From: Lentzea albidocapillata
Lineage (GTDB): Bacteria; Actinomycetota; Actinomycetes; Mycobacteriales; Pseudonocardiaceae
Assembly (NCBI RefSeq): GCF_000719115.1
Contig: NZ_JOEA01000006.1
Span: forward strand, 222,591-286,590
Length of the DNA: 64,000 nucleotides
Reading direction: 5' to 3'
Made by a program: the position numbers and the translations under genes. Numbering within the stretch: position 1 is the first letter of the stretch; each line of letters starts with the position of its first letter. This document shows, piece by piece, positions 34,571-42,916 of the stretch. The notes below the pieces were generated by a model, which made no database searches, was not told the DNA's origin, and saw only the letters and a list, made by a program, of their open reading frames with translations.

Positions 34571-35191
34571 ATGGCTATGGACGATCTCCTGAACGCGGGG
34601 CCCAAGATCTTCCGCACCCGATGGCTCGGTTACGACCGGATCCAGGTCGACGAGGAGTACGCCCGGCTGGAGGCGCAACTCGACCTGGCCTGCACCGACC
34701 GTGACGCCGCCCTCGCAACGGCCGAGGACCTCGCCCGTCATCTGGAGGAAGCACGGTCGGAGCTCGCGGAGTACCGGACGCTCCACGCCGGGCACACCAA
34801 GGACAACGCCGTCTCCGGGTGCATCCGCTACCTGCTGCACGTGGCCAGGCGCAAGGCGGACGAGATCGAGGACGAGGCTCGCGCCCGCACCGAAGACGCC
34901 GTGCACCGTGCCGAGGAATCCGCCGGACGCCATGCCGTCCTGCTGGACGAGGCCGAGCAGGAGAGCCAGCGCAGGCTGGCCGAGGCGAGCCGGCGCGCCC
35001 AGGAGATCGTCGGTGAGGCGTTGGAGCGGTCCCGCGCCATGCTCGCCGAGCTCGCGGAGCGGCAGCGGCTGCTGGACCAGTGGTACGCCGAGGTCACCAC
35101 CGCGCCGAACATGCCGTCGCAGCGAAGCCCCGAGCCGGCATCGGCCGACACGACGCTTGCCACGGCCGACACGTCGAGCGTGACGCGATGA
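34571..35191 (+). CDS. DivIVA-like coiled-coil protein
   Basis: A 206-residue protein with an N-terminal FRTRWLGYDRIQVDEEYARLEAQL, which resembles the GYDxxQVD motif of DivIVA-domain proteins, followed by long heptad-rich helices (about 30-175) with many Glu, Ala and Arg, and a Ser/Thr-rich tail. DivIVA-type proteins mark curved or polar membrane and guide wall growth. ATG 34571 has AAAGGGA upstream. It overlaps the next gene by ATGA, so they are translationally coupled. The 164 bp upstream holds no gene. Confidence 0.7.
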   Translation: MAMDDLLNAGPKIFRTRWLGYDRIQVDEEYARLEAQLDLACTDRDAALATAEDLARHLEEARSELAEYRTLHAGHTKDNAVSGCIRYLLHVARRKADEIEDEARARTEDAVHRAEESAGRHAVLLDEAEQESQRRLAEASRRAQEIVGEALERSRAMLAELAERQRLLDQWYAEVTTAPNMPSQRSPEPASADTTLATADTSSVTR

Positions 35192-35898
35192 CCGCGCTCG
35201 CGAACGAGTCCGTACGCATCACGGCGACCTGCGTGCTGGTGGACGTTCGCGACTCGGGTACCACCGGCGTTCGATGGGCTGCCGCGTGCGCCGAGGCACT
35301 GGGCGTCGGCCTGGTCGTGCATGCGGGCCCGAAGAACGACCCCGCGCACGCCGACATCGCGGCAGTGCTCGCCGAGCACCCCGGTCTCACCGTCCACGTC
35401 GAACACTCAGAGTGCACGCCCGGCCGCTGGGAAGGCGGGCTGGTGGTCATCTCCCGCGCTCGTGCCCACGCCGCGCCACCACTCGCGGGCCGCGACCTCC
35501 GTGATGTCGTCGTCGTGGGCGGCTCTCCCGCCGCGGTCGCCTGCCGCTTCGGCGTGGTCACGGCTGTCCTCGACGCGGTGGGTAGCGAGGGCGTCCTGCG
35601 GCGTGCGATGGCTTTCTGCCGTGCGCGAGGAGCCACTCGCCTGCGCGTGCTGATGCGTCCGTACATCAAGGCCGCCGACTCGCTGGACGCCGCCGCGGAT
35701 CGCGTCCACGCCGCCTGCCCCGACGTCATCGTCGAACTGGTGCGCGCAGTCAGGTCGGTCCAGGAGGAGACGCGACTGTTCCCGAGCGACCTGCTCGTGG
35801 TGTCCGGCCGTGAGCGTGGTCCCGCGGAAGGCCTGCAGCCCGCCGCGAGGGCGGCGTTGCACCACGCGCTGTGCCCAGTGCTGTTCAGCTGCTCGTGA
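35188..35898 (+). CDS. Universal stress protein-like protein
   Basis: A 236-residue soluble protein with two alpha/beta halves that resemble tandem Usp domains (DLRDVVVVGGSPAAV; GATRLRVLMRPYIKAADSLDAAADRVHAACP; PSDLLVVSGRERGP). The usual ATP loop GxxGxxxx is only weakly present, so nucleotide binding is doubtful. ATG 35188 overlaps the preceding stop codon. Same-strand neighbours are a coiled-coil protein and a DUF3152 metalloprotease-like protein. The assignment rests on general pattern, not on a diagnostic motif. Confidence 0.5.
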   Translation: MTALANESVRITATCVLVDVRDSGTTGVRWAAACAEALGVGLVVHAGPKNDPAHADIAAVLAEHPGLTVHVEHSECTPGRWEGGLVVISRARAHAAPPLAGRDLRDVVVVGGSPAAVACRFGVVTAVLDAVGSEGVLRRAMAFCRARGATRLRVLMRPYIKAADSLDAAADRVHAACPDVIVELVRAVRSVQEETRLFPSDLLVVSGRERGPAEGLQPAARAALHHALCPVLFSCS

Positions 35899-35914
35899 TG
35901 GGGGGAGGGACCTC

Positions 35915-36793
35915 GTGACCGTCGGAAGAATCGTCATGTACGTCTTCGCCGCGATGCTGGCCGGGGTGACGATCGGCATGCTGAAGAGCCTGCAGCCGGA
36001 CGCGCCCGCGCAGCACGGGGCGCAGCCGGAGATTCCGGCCGTGGGCAGCATCTCGGTGAGGCCGGCACCTTCGTCCTCCACGTCTTCGCCCCCGGAGCCG
36101 TCCTCGTCCACCGCGGCGACGTCGCCACTCGCACTGGCCGGCAAGGACGTGGTTCGCCCGGGACCTGAGCTTCCGCCGGGGGTTCCGGTGCGGCAGCAGG
36201 GCGAAGGATGGTGGCGCACCGTCCCCGGCACGACCGCGCAGGTCGGTACCGGAAGGGTGCGCACCTACTCCGTCGAGGTCGAACAGGGTGCCGTGGTGCC
36301 GCAGGCCCAGCTCCCGTTCGCCGCGGCCGTGGACCAGGCCCTCGCCGACCCGCGGGGCTGGACCGCGTCGGGCGACGTCGCCTTCCGCCGCGTCGACGTC
36401 GCCCAGCCGGACGTGCGAATCCGGCTCACCGCGACGGAAACCGCCCGAGCCATCTGCGGGTTCGACATTCCCTACGACACTTCCTGTTACGTCAACGGTG
36501 TGGTGTACGTGAGTGCGCCGCGCTGGTTCCGGGGCGCCCAGTCGTTCAAGGGCGACCTGGCGGGATACCGGAAGTACCTCGTCAACCACGAGATCGGGCA
36601 CTTCCTCGGCCACGGGCACGAGCCCTGTCCCGCGGACGGCGCCCCCGCGCCCGTGATGATGCAGCAGACCTTCTCGGTGTCGAACGACAGGCTCGCCGAG
36701 ATCACCGCCACCGCACCTCAGGGGGCGGCGGTGGCCAAGGATGGGAAGACCTGCGTGGCGAACCCGTGGCCCAACCCGGGGGTGGCCAGGTGA
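35915..36793 (+). CDS. DUF3152 membrane-anchored metzincin-like protein
   Basis: A 292-residue protein with an N-terminal signal anchor (about 5-22), a Ser/Pro/Thr-rich spacer (about 45-80) and a DUF3152 domain (about 95-292). The zinc-site sequence NHEIGHFLGHGHEPC matches the metzincin HExxHxxGxxH pattern, and a Met-containing MMQQTFSV follows, as expected for a Met-turn. A cysteine pair (ICGFDIPYDTSCY) is likely disulfide-bonded. It is presumably an extracytoplasmic protease; no substrate is known. GTG 35915 has GGGGGAGGG upstream. Its stop overlaps the GTG of the glycosyltransferase gene. Confidence 0.85.
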   Translation: MTVGRIVMYVFAAMLAGVTIGMLKSLQPDAPAQHGAQPEIPAVGSISVRPAPSSSTSSPPEPSSSTAATSPLALAGKDVVRPGPELPPGVPVRQQGEGWWRTVPGTTAQVGTGRVRTYSVEVEQGAVVPQAQLPFAAAVDQALADPRGWTASGDVAFRRVDVAQPDVRIRLTATETARAICGFDIPYDTSCYVNGVVYVSAPRWFRGAQSFKGDLAGYRKYLVNHEIGHFLGHGHEPCPADGAPAPVMMQQTFSVSNDRLAEITATAPQGAAVAKDGKTCVANPWPNPGVAR

Positions 36794-37965
36794 AGATCGC
36801 GATGGTCTTGATGCGGGCGAACCCGCTGACCGCACTGCGCGACCAGGACGTGACCGGGCAGAGCCTGCACGTCGCCAAGCTCTCCGAAGCGTTGCGCCTG
36901 CAGGGACACGACCTGACGATCTACACCCGCCGGACCGAGGCGCGTCTGCCGGACCGGATGCGGGTCGCGGACGGGCTCGAGGTGGTGCAGGTGCCCGCCG
37001 GACCGGCTCGGCAGCTCGACGTCACCCCGCACGTCGGCGAGTTCGCGCGGTCACTTCAGGATCTCTGGAGCAGCGATGTTCCAGATCTGATCCACGCACA
37101 CCACTGGACCTCCGGCTTGGCGGCGGTGCTCGGCGCACGCCACAGTGGAATCCCCGTTGTGCAGAGCTACCACACGCTCCAGGGAGGCGACTCCACCGCG
37201 CACGAGCGGCTGGTCGGCCGGGCGGCGACGTGCGTGATCGCCACGTCGGGCCACGAAACGAACGAGCTCGCCAGGCTGGGGGTGCGCCGATCCAAGATCT
37301 CGGCCGTTCCATGGGGAGTGGACCTGCAAACGTTCACACCGAACGGCCCGAGCGCACCACGCAACGGGATGCCGCGCATCCTCACGGTGGGAGGTCTCGC
37401 ACCGCACGACGGAGTCGACGACCTGATCGGCGCCCTCACCACGGTGAGCTGGACCGAGCTCGTGATCGCCGGTGGTCCGAGCAGCTCTCGACCGGACGCG
37501 AACCTGGTGCGGCTGCGGGAGTTGGCGGACCGGTGCGGCGTAGCGCACCGCGTCACGTTCCTCGGACGTGTGCCGCACGCGGACGTACCCCCTCTCATCC
37601 GTTCCGCGGACGTTGTGGCATGCCCGCAGCGGCACGAACCGTTCGGAATCGTGCCGATTGAGGCCATGGCATGCGGGGTGCCGGTGGTGGCGACGGCGGT
37701 GGGCGGCCTGGCCGAGACCGTGGTGCACGGCGTGACCGGCCTGCACGTTCCACCTCGGGAGCCCGCCGCGCTGGGGCGGGCGCTGCGATCACTGCTGGCG
37801 AACGACGTCCGGCGCCAGGAGATGAGCTGTGCCGCGGAGGACCGTGCGCGCGTCCGGTACGACTGGCAACGTATCGCGCTCGAAATGGACCTGGCCTACC
37901 AGCGCGTGGGTGGACCGGCCGCCGGCCGCACGGCCGGCAGGGAAGTGATCGCCTCGGTGCGGTGA
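36790..37965 (+). CDS. GT4-family glycosyltransferase
   Basis: A 391-residue cytoplasmic GT-B enzyme. The N-terminal Rossmann half has VTGQSLHVAKLSEALRLQGHDLTIYTRR and DLIHAHHW; the C-terminal half has the donor-binding motif HEPFGIVPIEAMACGVPVVAT and GGLAETVVHGVTGLHVPP. Family members retain anomeric configuration and use nucleotide sugars for glycolipids, exopolysaccharide or mycothiol-type glycosides. The acceptor is not evident. GTG 36790 overlaps the DUF3152 stop (GTGA), so the two genes are coupled and the sugar product may be part of the envelope. It is followed by a hairpin at 37972-38001. Confidence 0.9.
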   Translation: MKIAMVLMRANPLTALRDQDVTGQSLHVAKLSEALRLQGHDLTIYTRRTEARLPDRMRVADGLEVVQVPAGPARQLDVTPHVGEFARSLQDLWSSDVPDLIHAHHWTSGLAAVLGARHSGIPVVQSYHTLQGGDSTAHERLVGRAATCVIATSGHETNELARLGVRRSKISAVPWGVDLQTFTPNGPSAPRNGMPRILTVGGLAPHDGVDDLIGALTTVSWTELVIAGGPSSSRPDANLVRLRELADRCGVAHRVTFLGRVPHADVPPLIRSADVVACPQRHEPFGIVPIEAMACGVPVVATAVGGLAETVVHGVTGLHVPPREPAALGRALRSLLANDVRRQEMSCAAEDRARVRYDWQRIALEMDLAYQRVGGPAAGRTAGREVIASVR

Positions 37966-37971
37966 CGCCGT

Positions 37972-38001
37972 TGCCTCCGGCGGCGGTGCCGGACGGAGGC
38001 A
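37972..38001. terminator. Probable bidirectional terminator hairpin
   Basis: TGCCTCCG and CGGAGGCA pair in an 8-bp perfect stem with a GC-rich, self-complementary loop, between the ends of the convergent glycosyltransferase and RDD genes. No long T-run follows on either side. Confidence 0.55.
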
Positions 38002-38047
38002 GAACCACCCTCCACGACCGCGCCTGACGAGCTCGCGGCCGCCGGTC

Positions 38048-38614
38048 TCATCGGCGCTGGTCGACCGGGCTGGGCGCGTCGAGGCGCAGGAAACCGGCAG
38101 CGTGCAGCCGCCGGGTGGCGCCGTCGTCGATGCTGATCCTGCTGAGCGAGCCGGCGACCGTCCCGCCGACTGTGAAAGCGATGAGCAGCAACGGGAACAG
38201 CACGGTGCGCACGAGCATGGCCCAGCAGGCTCCGGCACCGATCCGGCGGCCGTTCTTGACTCGGACGAGGCGGGTCCCGGTGAGCATCGCGCCGAGCGCG
38301 CGGCCGTTACCGAAGACCAGGCCGCAGAGGACCGGCGTGCCGGCCAGCAGACCGAGCATGGTCAGCGCCGCCACGCTGTCGGAGACCCCACTGTCACGGG
38401 TGGCGAGCACGAACGCGACGAAACCGGCGAACGCGCAGAACAGGTAGACGACGAAGTCCACCAACCACGACAGCAGTCGCGCCCACCCGCCTGCCGTGAC
38501 GTAGAAGGTCCCGTCCTCGAACATGTCGAGTCGCTTCGCGACCTGCGCACCGAAAGCGTGTTCGACGTGCTGCCTGACGACGTCCAACCGGCTCGGCCGC
38601 GCGGCGACGGTCAT
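38048..38614 (-). CDS. RDD-family membrane protein
   Basis: A 188-residue protein with a soluble N-terminus (residues 1-50) and three predicted membrane helices (about 52-75, 85-105, 130-150). The RDD signature appears as ARLLSWLVDFVVYLF, with Arg and Asp in the first helix, and NGRALGAMLTGTRLVRVKNG. RDD proteins are poorly characterised; some act as transporters. ATG 38614 has GGGAGAG 4-5 nt upstream; the frame is open further upstream but without coding character. It converges with the glycosyltransferase gene. Confidence 0.8.
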   Translation of the reverse strand: MTVAARPSRLDVVRQHVEHAFGAQVAKRLDMFEDGTFYVTAGGWARLLSWLVDFVVYLFCAFAGFVAFVLATRDSGVSDSVAALTMLGLLAGTPVLCGLVFGNGRALGAMLTGTRLVRVKNGRRIGAGACWAMLVRTVLFPLLLIAFTVGGTVAGSLSRISIDDGATRRLHAAGFLRLDAPSPVDQRR

Positions 38615-38645
38615 GGTGCTCTCCCACGTGTCTTCTCTTCGCTGG

Positions 38646-38837
38646 TCAGCCGTTGCCACCACGGTAGGGCGTGCACCCCTCGTTCTCGCTCGGCCAGCGA
38701 ATGACGTTGCGGGTCCCTGGGCCGTACGCACCGTCCTCGTGGATCCCGGTGCCCGGGTCATAGCCCAGCCAGCAGTAGAACGGGCTTCCGTATGCACCCG
38801 AACGTAGCCCAAACGTCCTCGGCCCGATGTGGGTCGA
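38646..38837 (-). pseudogene. 3' relic of a peptidoglycan-binding-domain protein
   Basis: A minus-strand frame bounded by stops, with no start codon, has strongly coding-like third positions and reads GSPFYCWLGYDPGTG...DGAYGPGTRNVIRW...GCTPYRGG before its stop at 38646. DGxYGPxTxxxI is the core of PG_binding_1 domains. The upstream part of the gene is missing, so this appears to be the tail of a decayed wall-associated protein. The rest of the gap 38615-38977 shows nothing else recognisable. Confidence 0.5.
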
Positions 38838-38977
38838 TCAACCGGTTGACGGCACCGGGGAGCCTGTGCCCGGCCGCACCCTGCTGATCACTCCGTTGCT
38901 GATTGATCGAACCGGTGCTGGGCCGTTCGCTGTGGGCGCTACGCTGCTAGGCCTATGACACCGGTCAGGCAAGAACC

Positions 38978-40204
38978 GTGGACGGGGTGCTGAGGCGGGC
39001 GGACAGCTCGCTCACCGAGGGGAAGCGCTATGCGAAGATCGAGACGGGTTTCGCCTGGCTGCGCCTGATAGGCGCGGTGCTGGTCGTTGTCGAGCACAGC
39101 TTCCCGCTGATCGACCCCAGCCGCATCGGCATGTTCCCGAAGAGCTGGAACCTCTCACCGGGCTACTTCGCGCTGATGGCGTTCTTCGCCATGAGCGGCT
39201 ACCAGATCGCGGACAGCTGGCACCGCGACGCGTCCTGGTGGCGTTACCTGCTCAAGCGCACTCTGCGCATCTGGCCACCGCTGCTCGTGGTCGTGATGAT
39301 CACCGCCTTCGTGATCGGCCCTCTCGTCACCGTGATCGGTCAGGCCGACTACTGGCGCGACCACCAGACGTGGGGCTACGTCATCAACAACGCGGGCCTG
39401 TACACGTTGCAGCACAAGCTCCCCGGCGTATTCGCCGAGAACCCGTATCCCTTCTCCGTCAACGGTTCCATCTGGACCCTGCCGATGGAGACCACCGGCT
39501 ACCTGATCGTCCTCGCCGCCGGCCTCCTCGGCGTGCTCGGCCGGTTCCGCCTCGCCCTCTTCCCCCTGCTCGCCGCGTTCCTCGTCCTGGACGGCTTCGG
39601 CCAGGCCCACGTCGGCGACAACGGCGACCTCGGCGGCTTCCTCAGCGTCCCGCTGGCCCCGCTGGTCGCCTACATGGTCCCGTTCGTGCTCGGCATGGTG
39701 TTCTTCGTCTACCGCGACAGCCTCCCGTTGAAGCCTTGGGTGGCCTGCGCTCTTCTGGCCGTCTACCTCATCGCGAACTTCGCTCCGCTCCTGGAGCCGG
39801 CCGCGAGGTTCGTGCTGCCCCTGGCCGCCGGTTACGGCGCGGTCACCTTGGCGCACCACTGGCCGCGGCGGTTCGCCGGGTACGACGAGTGGGTTTACGG
39901 CAGCTATGGGCTCTACATCTGGGGCATGCCGCTGCAGCAGCTCGTCGTGCTGGCCGGGGTACGCGACCCGTGGCTGCTGATGGCGCTGGGGGTGCCGTTG
40001 TCCTATGTCGCCGGGGTCCTGTCGTGGCAGCTGGTGGAGAAGCCGACGCAGTCGCTGCGGCGCTACCTGAGGCCGCCTGCGAAGCCGCGCCCCGTTTCCG
40101 GGCATCGGATGATGCGGCCGGTGGCTGTCGAACGCATGCCGGAGCGGCAGATGCGGCAGCGCCGGCGGTTCAGCGGTGACCTGCGGGACACCGAAATCCG
40201 ATAA
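38978..40204 (+). CDS. Acyltransferase-3 (OafA/NodX-like) integral membrane protein
   Basis: A 408-residue protein with about ten transmembrane helices and the acyltransferase-3 signature FAWLRLIGAVLVVVEHSFPL (Arg and His on helix 1), followed by FFAMSGYQIADSW and RTLRIWPPLL. NGSIWTLPMETTGYL is another conserved block. These enzymes O-acylate sugars or lipids of the envelope. The C-terminal 40 residues are basic and cytoplasmic. GTG 38978 is the likely start; GTG 38987 is also possible, and no good ribosome site is visible. It converges with the FAD-enzyme remnant, 10 bp away. Confidence 0.9.
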   Translation: MDGVLRRADSSLTEGKRYAKIETGFAWLRLIGAVLVVVEHSFPLIDPSRIGMFPKSWNLSPGYFALMAFFAMSGYQIADSWHRDASWWRYLLKRTLRIWPPLLVVVMITAFVIGPLVTVIGQADYWRDHQTWGYVINNAGLYTLQHKLPGVFAENPYPFSVNGSIWTLPMETTGYLIVLAAGLLGVLGRFRLALFPLLAAFLVLDGFGQAHVGDNGDLGGFLSVPLAPLVAYMVPFVLGMVFFVYRDSLPLKPWVACALLAVYLIANFAPLLEPAARFVLPLAAGYGAVTLAHHWPRRFAGYDEWVYGSYGLYIWGMPLQQLVVLAGVRDPWLLMALGVPLSYVAGVLSWQLVEKPTQSLRRYLRPPAKPRPVSGHRMMRPVAVERMPERQMRQRRRFSGDLRDTEIR

Positions 40205-40214
40205 GCGGCCGAGT

Positions 40215-40706
40215 TCACCTGTGCCGTGCGTGACCAGCAAGGCTTTCAACCAGCTCTCCTTTGAACGGCCGTAGGGTTTCTTCCCACCAGCGCAACGCCT
40301 CGTCCGTGTCGCGGAAGATGTCCAGCGCGTCGCCGAGCATCTCGGCTGCGACGAGGGCGAGCGACGAATCGAAGTCAGGGTCGGGTTCGGTGACGAGGTC
40401 GAACCACTCGTCGTCGCCGTTCGAGAAGGTCACCGTGGCACCGCAGTCGTCGGGGCGGAGAGTGCCTACTTCGTCGATGCGGTAGGTCACCGCGTTGCCG
40501 AGGCTGCGCCGCAGCACGGCCGCGACATCCGGGTTGAGCCGCAGCCCAAGGCGTCGTGCGGCGTCGAGGCCGGCAGCGGTGCGGGTGAAGGCGCATTGTG
40601 CGGGTTCGCCCACCAGTACGACGTCCCAGTCGCTGCGACGCAGGCGGTAAGCGGTTGCCAGACCAGCGAGGCCTGTGCCGATGACGAGTGCTCTCCTGGT
40701 GAGCAT
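40215..40706 (-). pseudogene. Internally deleted FAD-dependent monooxygenase
   Basis: ATG 40706 opens with a typical FAD Rossmann fold (RRALVIGTGLAGLATAYRLRRSDWDVVLVGE; GxGxxG present) and continues AGLDAARRLGL, then VTYRIDEVGTLRPDDCGATVTFSNGDDEWFDLV, which in full-length PHBH-type monooxygenases sits well over 60 residues further along and leads to the GADG motif, absent here. The product is 163 residues against the usual 370-400. It looks like a gene that lost internal and C-terminal parts. A ribosome site-like AAAAGAGA lies upstream, so a short product may still be made. Confidence 0.6.
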
Positions 40707-40735
40707 GACCGGTCTCTTTTCCCACGGCGGATACG

Positions 40736-40867
40736 TCACGCCGACCAGGCTTCCCGGCACACCAGTCCACGAAGGGTAGGCCCTTCCGGTGCGGCGCGAA
40801 AGACCCAGCGGGTCACGACCGGCCGGAGCGCGACCAGACGAGCCAGGTCGCCCATGGCGGTGAGCAC
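40736..40867 (-). pseudogene. Short coding-like fragment upstream of the FAD remnant
   Basis: A minus-strand frame from GTG 40867 (or ATG 40855) to a stop at 40736 encodes about 43 residues (VLTAMGDLARLVALRPVVTRW...GLVCREAWSA) with mostly G/C third positions. I do not recognise a family. It lies 29 bp upstream of the FAD remnant and could be a gene tail left by the same deletion, or a small genuine peptide. Confidence 0.35.
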
Positions 40868-40906
40868 GCCAGACAGAATGCGCCCGAATCAGGTGAAAAT
40901 CGCGGT

Positions 40907-40943
40907 CTGAATGACATCTCGACGTCTCGCGGATCACATTCAG
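40907..40943. repeat. Inverted repeat in the kdp upstream region
   Basis: CTGAATG and CATTCAG flank a 23-nt spacer about 170 bp upstream of the first kdp-linked start codon. A second hairpin, GTCAG-ACACTC-CTGAC, lies at 41031-41046. Either could be a KdpE operator or a leader structure. The 406-bp gap 40707-41112 otherwise holds only the coding-like fragment noted at 40736-40867; I looked for a ydaO-type riboswitch and found none. Confidence 0.35.
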
Positions 40944-41112
40944 TTACCCGCGAATGCCGCGTTGGAGTGAGACGCAGTTCTCACGGCATCAAGAATGCGT
41001 AAAGGAAGCCGCCAAGGGTGTCAAATTGCCGTCAGACACTCCTGACGTGCGGGTTTTCGCCATGCACGCTTCTCGCGTCAAGACCACCTCGTTGTCGGGA
41101 AGGGAGCGCGTC

Positions 41113-41196
41113 ATGGCCGATTTGGCCTACGCGTTGCTGCTGATCGGAAGTTTCCTCGTGCTGGGTCTCACCGTGCGTGGACTGGAGAAGTTGTGA
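41113..41196 (+). CDS. 27-residue hydrophobic micropeptide preceding kdpF
   Basis: ATG 41113 with AGGGAG 6 nt upstream encodes a 27-residue single-helix peptide (starting MADLAYALLLIG, ending VRGLEKL). Its TGA overlaps the GTG of kdpF, so the two are coupled. Its position and form suggest an extra small Kdp-associated membrane subunit or a translated leader. It is below the size most gene callers report. Homology to KdpF is not clear. Confidence 0.65.
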   Translation: MADLAYALLLIGSFLVLGLTVRGLEKL

Positions 41197-41294
41197 GCGG
41201 CATCGGTCTGCTCGCGAACGCCGTCGGCGGCGTGCTCGCGTTGCTGTTGATCGTCTACCTGTTCATCGCTCTCGTCAGGCCGGAGAAGTTCTGA
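41193..41294 (+). CDS. kdpF: Potassium-transporting ATPase small subunit KdpF
   Basis: A 33-residue one-helix membrane peptide (GLLANAVGGVLALLLIVYLF then ALVRPEKF). The C-terminal RPEKF is the KdpF hallmark. KdpF stabilises the KdpABC complex. GTG 41193 overlaps the stop of the upstream micropeptide, and the TGA overlaps the kdpA ATG (TGATG), so translation is chained. Confidence 0.9.
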   Translation: MSGIGLLANAVGGVLALLLIVYLFIALVRPEKF

Positions 41295-42916
41295 TGTCAC
41301 CCACTGTGGCCGGCCTGCTCCAGGTCGGCATCCTCGTCGTGGCAGTGGCTGCGGCCTATCGGCCGCTCGGCGACTACATGGCGCGTGTGTACAGCGCCAC
41401 CAGGCACTCCAAGCTGGAGCTGGCGATCTACCGGCTCGGCCGGATCAACCCGGACAGCGAGCAGAAGTGGAGCACCTACGCCTACGGCGTGCTCGGTTTC
41501 TCGTTCGTCGGCGTCGTGCTTCTCTATGTGCTGCAACGCATCCAGGGCTGGTTGCCGTTCAACTTCGACCGCGGCAACGTGCCGTCCGGCATGGCGTTCA
41601 ACACGGCGGTCAGCTTCGTGACGAACACGAACTGGCAGTCGTACGTGCCGGAGACGGTCATGGGTCACTCGGTCCAGATGGCCGGCTTGACCGTGCAGAA
41701 CTTCGTGTCCGCCGCGGTCGGCATGGCCGTCGCGATGGCGCTGGTGCGCGGGTTCGTGCGGCACCGGACCGACCGGCTCGGCAACTTCTGGGTCGACCTG
41801 GTGCGCGGCATCGTCCGGATCCTGCTGCCGATCGCGTTCGTGTTCGCGATCGTGCTGATCGCGCTCGGTGTCACGATGTCGCTCAAGTCCGGTGTGGACG
41901 TTGACGGCCAGGTCGTCGCCAACGCGCCCGTTGCCGCGCAGGAAGCCATCAAGGAACTCGGCACCAACGGTGGCGGCGTTCTCAACGCGAACTCCGCGCA
42001 CCCGTTCGAGAACCCGAACTCGTGGACGAACCTCATCGAGATCTTCCTGATCCTGGTGATCCCGGTCGCGCTGACCCGGACGTTCGGTCAGCTGGTGGGC
42101 AACAGGAAGCAGGGCTACGTCCTGCTCGGCGTGATGGGCCTGATCTGGTCCGCGATGCTCACCGTCATCTGGGTCGCGGAAGCCACCGGCCTGCGTCCGT
42201 TGGAGGGTAAGGAACTCCGCTTCGGCATTCCCGCGAGCGCCTTGTTCGCGAACTCGACCACGAGCACGTCGACCGGCGCGGTGAACTCGATGCACGACAG
42301 TTTCACCGGGCTCGGCGGTGGCGGCGCGATGCTGAACATGCTGTTCGGCGAGATGACGCCGGGCGGTGTCGGCACCGGTCTGTACAGCATCCTGGTGATG
42401 GCGATCATCGCGATGTTCCTGGCCGGTCTGATGGTCGGCCGCACGCCGGAGTACCTGGGCAAGAAGCTGGGCCGCAAGGAAGTCACGGCTGCGGCGGTGT
42501 CGATTCTGGCGATGCCGACGGTGTTGCTGATCGGTGCCGGTATCGCGGCGATCCTGCCGAGCACGCAGGGCGCACTCAACAACCCTGGGGAGCACGGTCT
42601 TTCGGAGATCCTCTACGCCTACGCGTCAGCGTCGAACAACAACGGGTCCGCGTTCGCCGGCATCACGGTGACCAACGACTGGTTCCAGGCCTCTCTGGGC
42701 GTCTGCATGGCTTTCGGCCGGTTCATCCCGATCATCGCCGTGCTGGCGCTGGCCGGTTCTCTTGCGGCGCAGAGGAAGGTGCCGGTCACGGCGGGCACGT
42801 TGCCGACGACCGGGCCGCTGTTCGCCACCCTGCTCGGCGGCAGCATCGTGCTGGTCGCCGCGCTCACGTTCGTTCCCGCCCTTGCCCTTGGTCCCATCGC
42901 GGAGGCTCTGCTGTGA
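41294..42916 (+). CDS. kdpA: Potassium-transporting ATPase subunit A
   Basis: A 540-residue channel-like subunit of the high-affinity KdpFABC potassium pump, with about ten transmembrane helices in four pseudo-repeats. Selectivity-filter-type segments are seen in [56 protein letters not shown] and [11 protein letters not shown]. It carries K+ across the membrane, coupled to KdpB. It is full length. The ATG overlaps the kdpF stop; the 3' end overlaps the GTG of kdpB by 4 bp. Confidence 0.97.
   Translation: MSPTVAGLLQVGILVVAVAAAYRPLGDYMARVYSATRHSKLELAIYRLGRINPDSEQKWSTYAYGVLGFSFVGVVLLYVLQRIQGWLPFNFDRGNVPSGMAFNTAVSFVTNTNWQSYVPETVMGHSVQMAGLTVQNFVSAAVGMAVAMALVRGFVRHRTDRLGNFWVDLVRGIVRILLPIAFVFAIVLIALGVTMSLKSGVDVDGQVVANAPVAAQEAIKELGTNGGGVLNANSAHPFENPNSWTNLIEIFLILVIPVALTRTFGQLVGNRKQGYVLLGVMGLIWSAMLTVIWVAEATGLRPLEGKELRFGIPASALFANSTTSTSTGAVNSMHDSFTGLGGGGAMLNMLFGEMTPGGVGTGLYSILVMAIIAMFLAGLMVGRTPEYLGKKLGRKEVTAAAVSILAMPTVLLIGAGIAAILPSTQGALNNPGEHGLSEILYAYASASNNNGSAFAGITVTNDWFQASLGVCMAFGRFIPIIAVLALAGSLAAQRKVPVTAGTLPTTGPLFATLLGGSIVLVAALTFVPALALGPIAEALL

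Noticed and set aside
40707..41112. c-di-AMP (ydaO) riboswitch before kdp
   Set aside because: I looked for the conserved ydaO core and found none; only simple inverted repeats are present.
40954..41112. N-terminal extension of the micropeptide before kdpF
   Set aside because: The frame is open further upstream, but the ribosome site and hydrophobic start fit ATG 41113, and the extension has no coding character.
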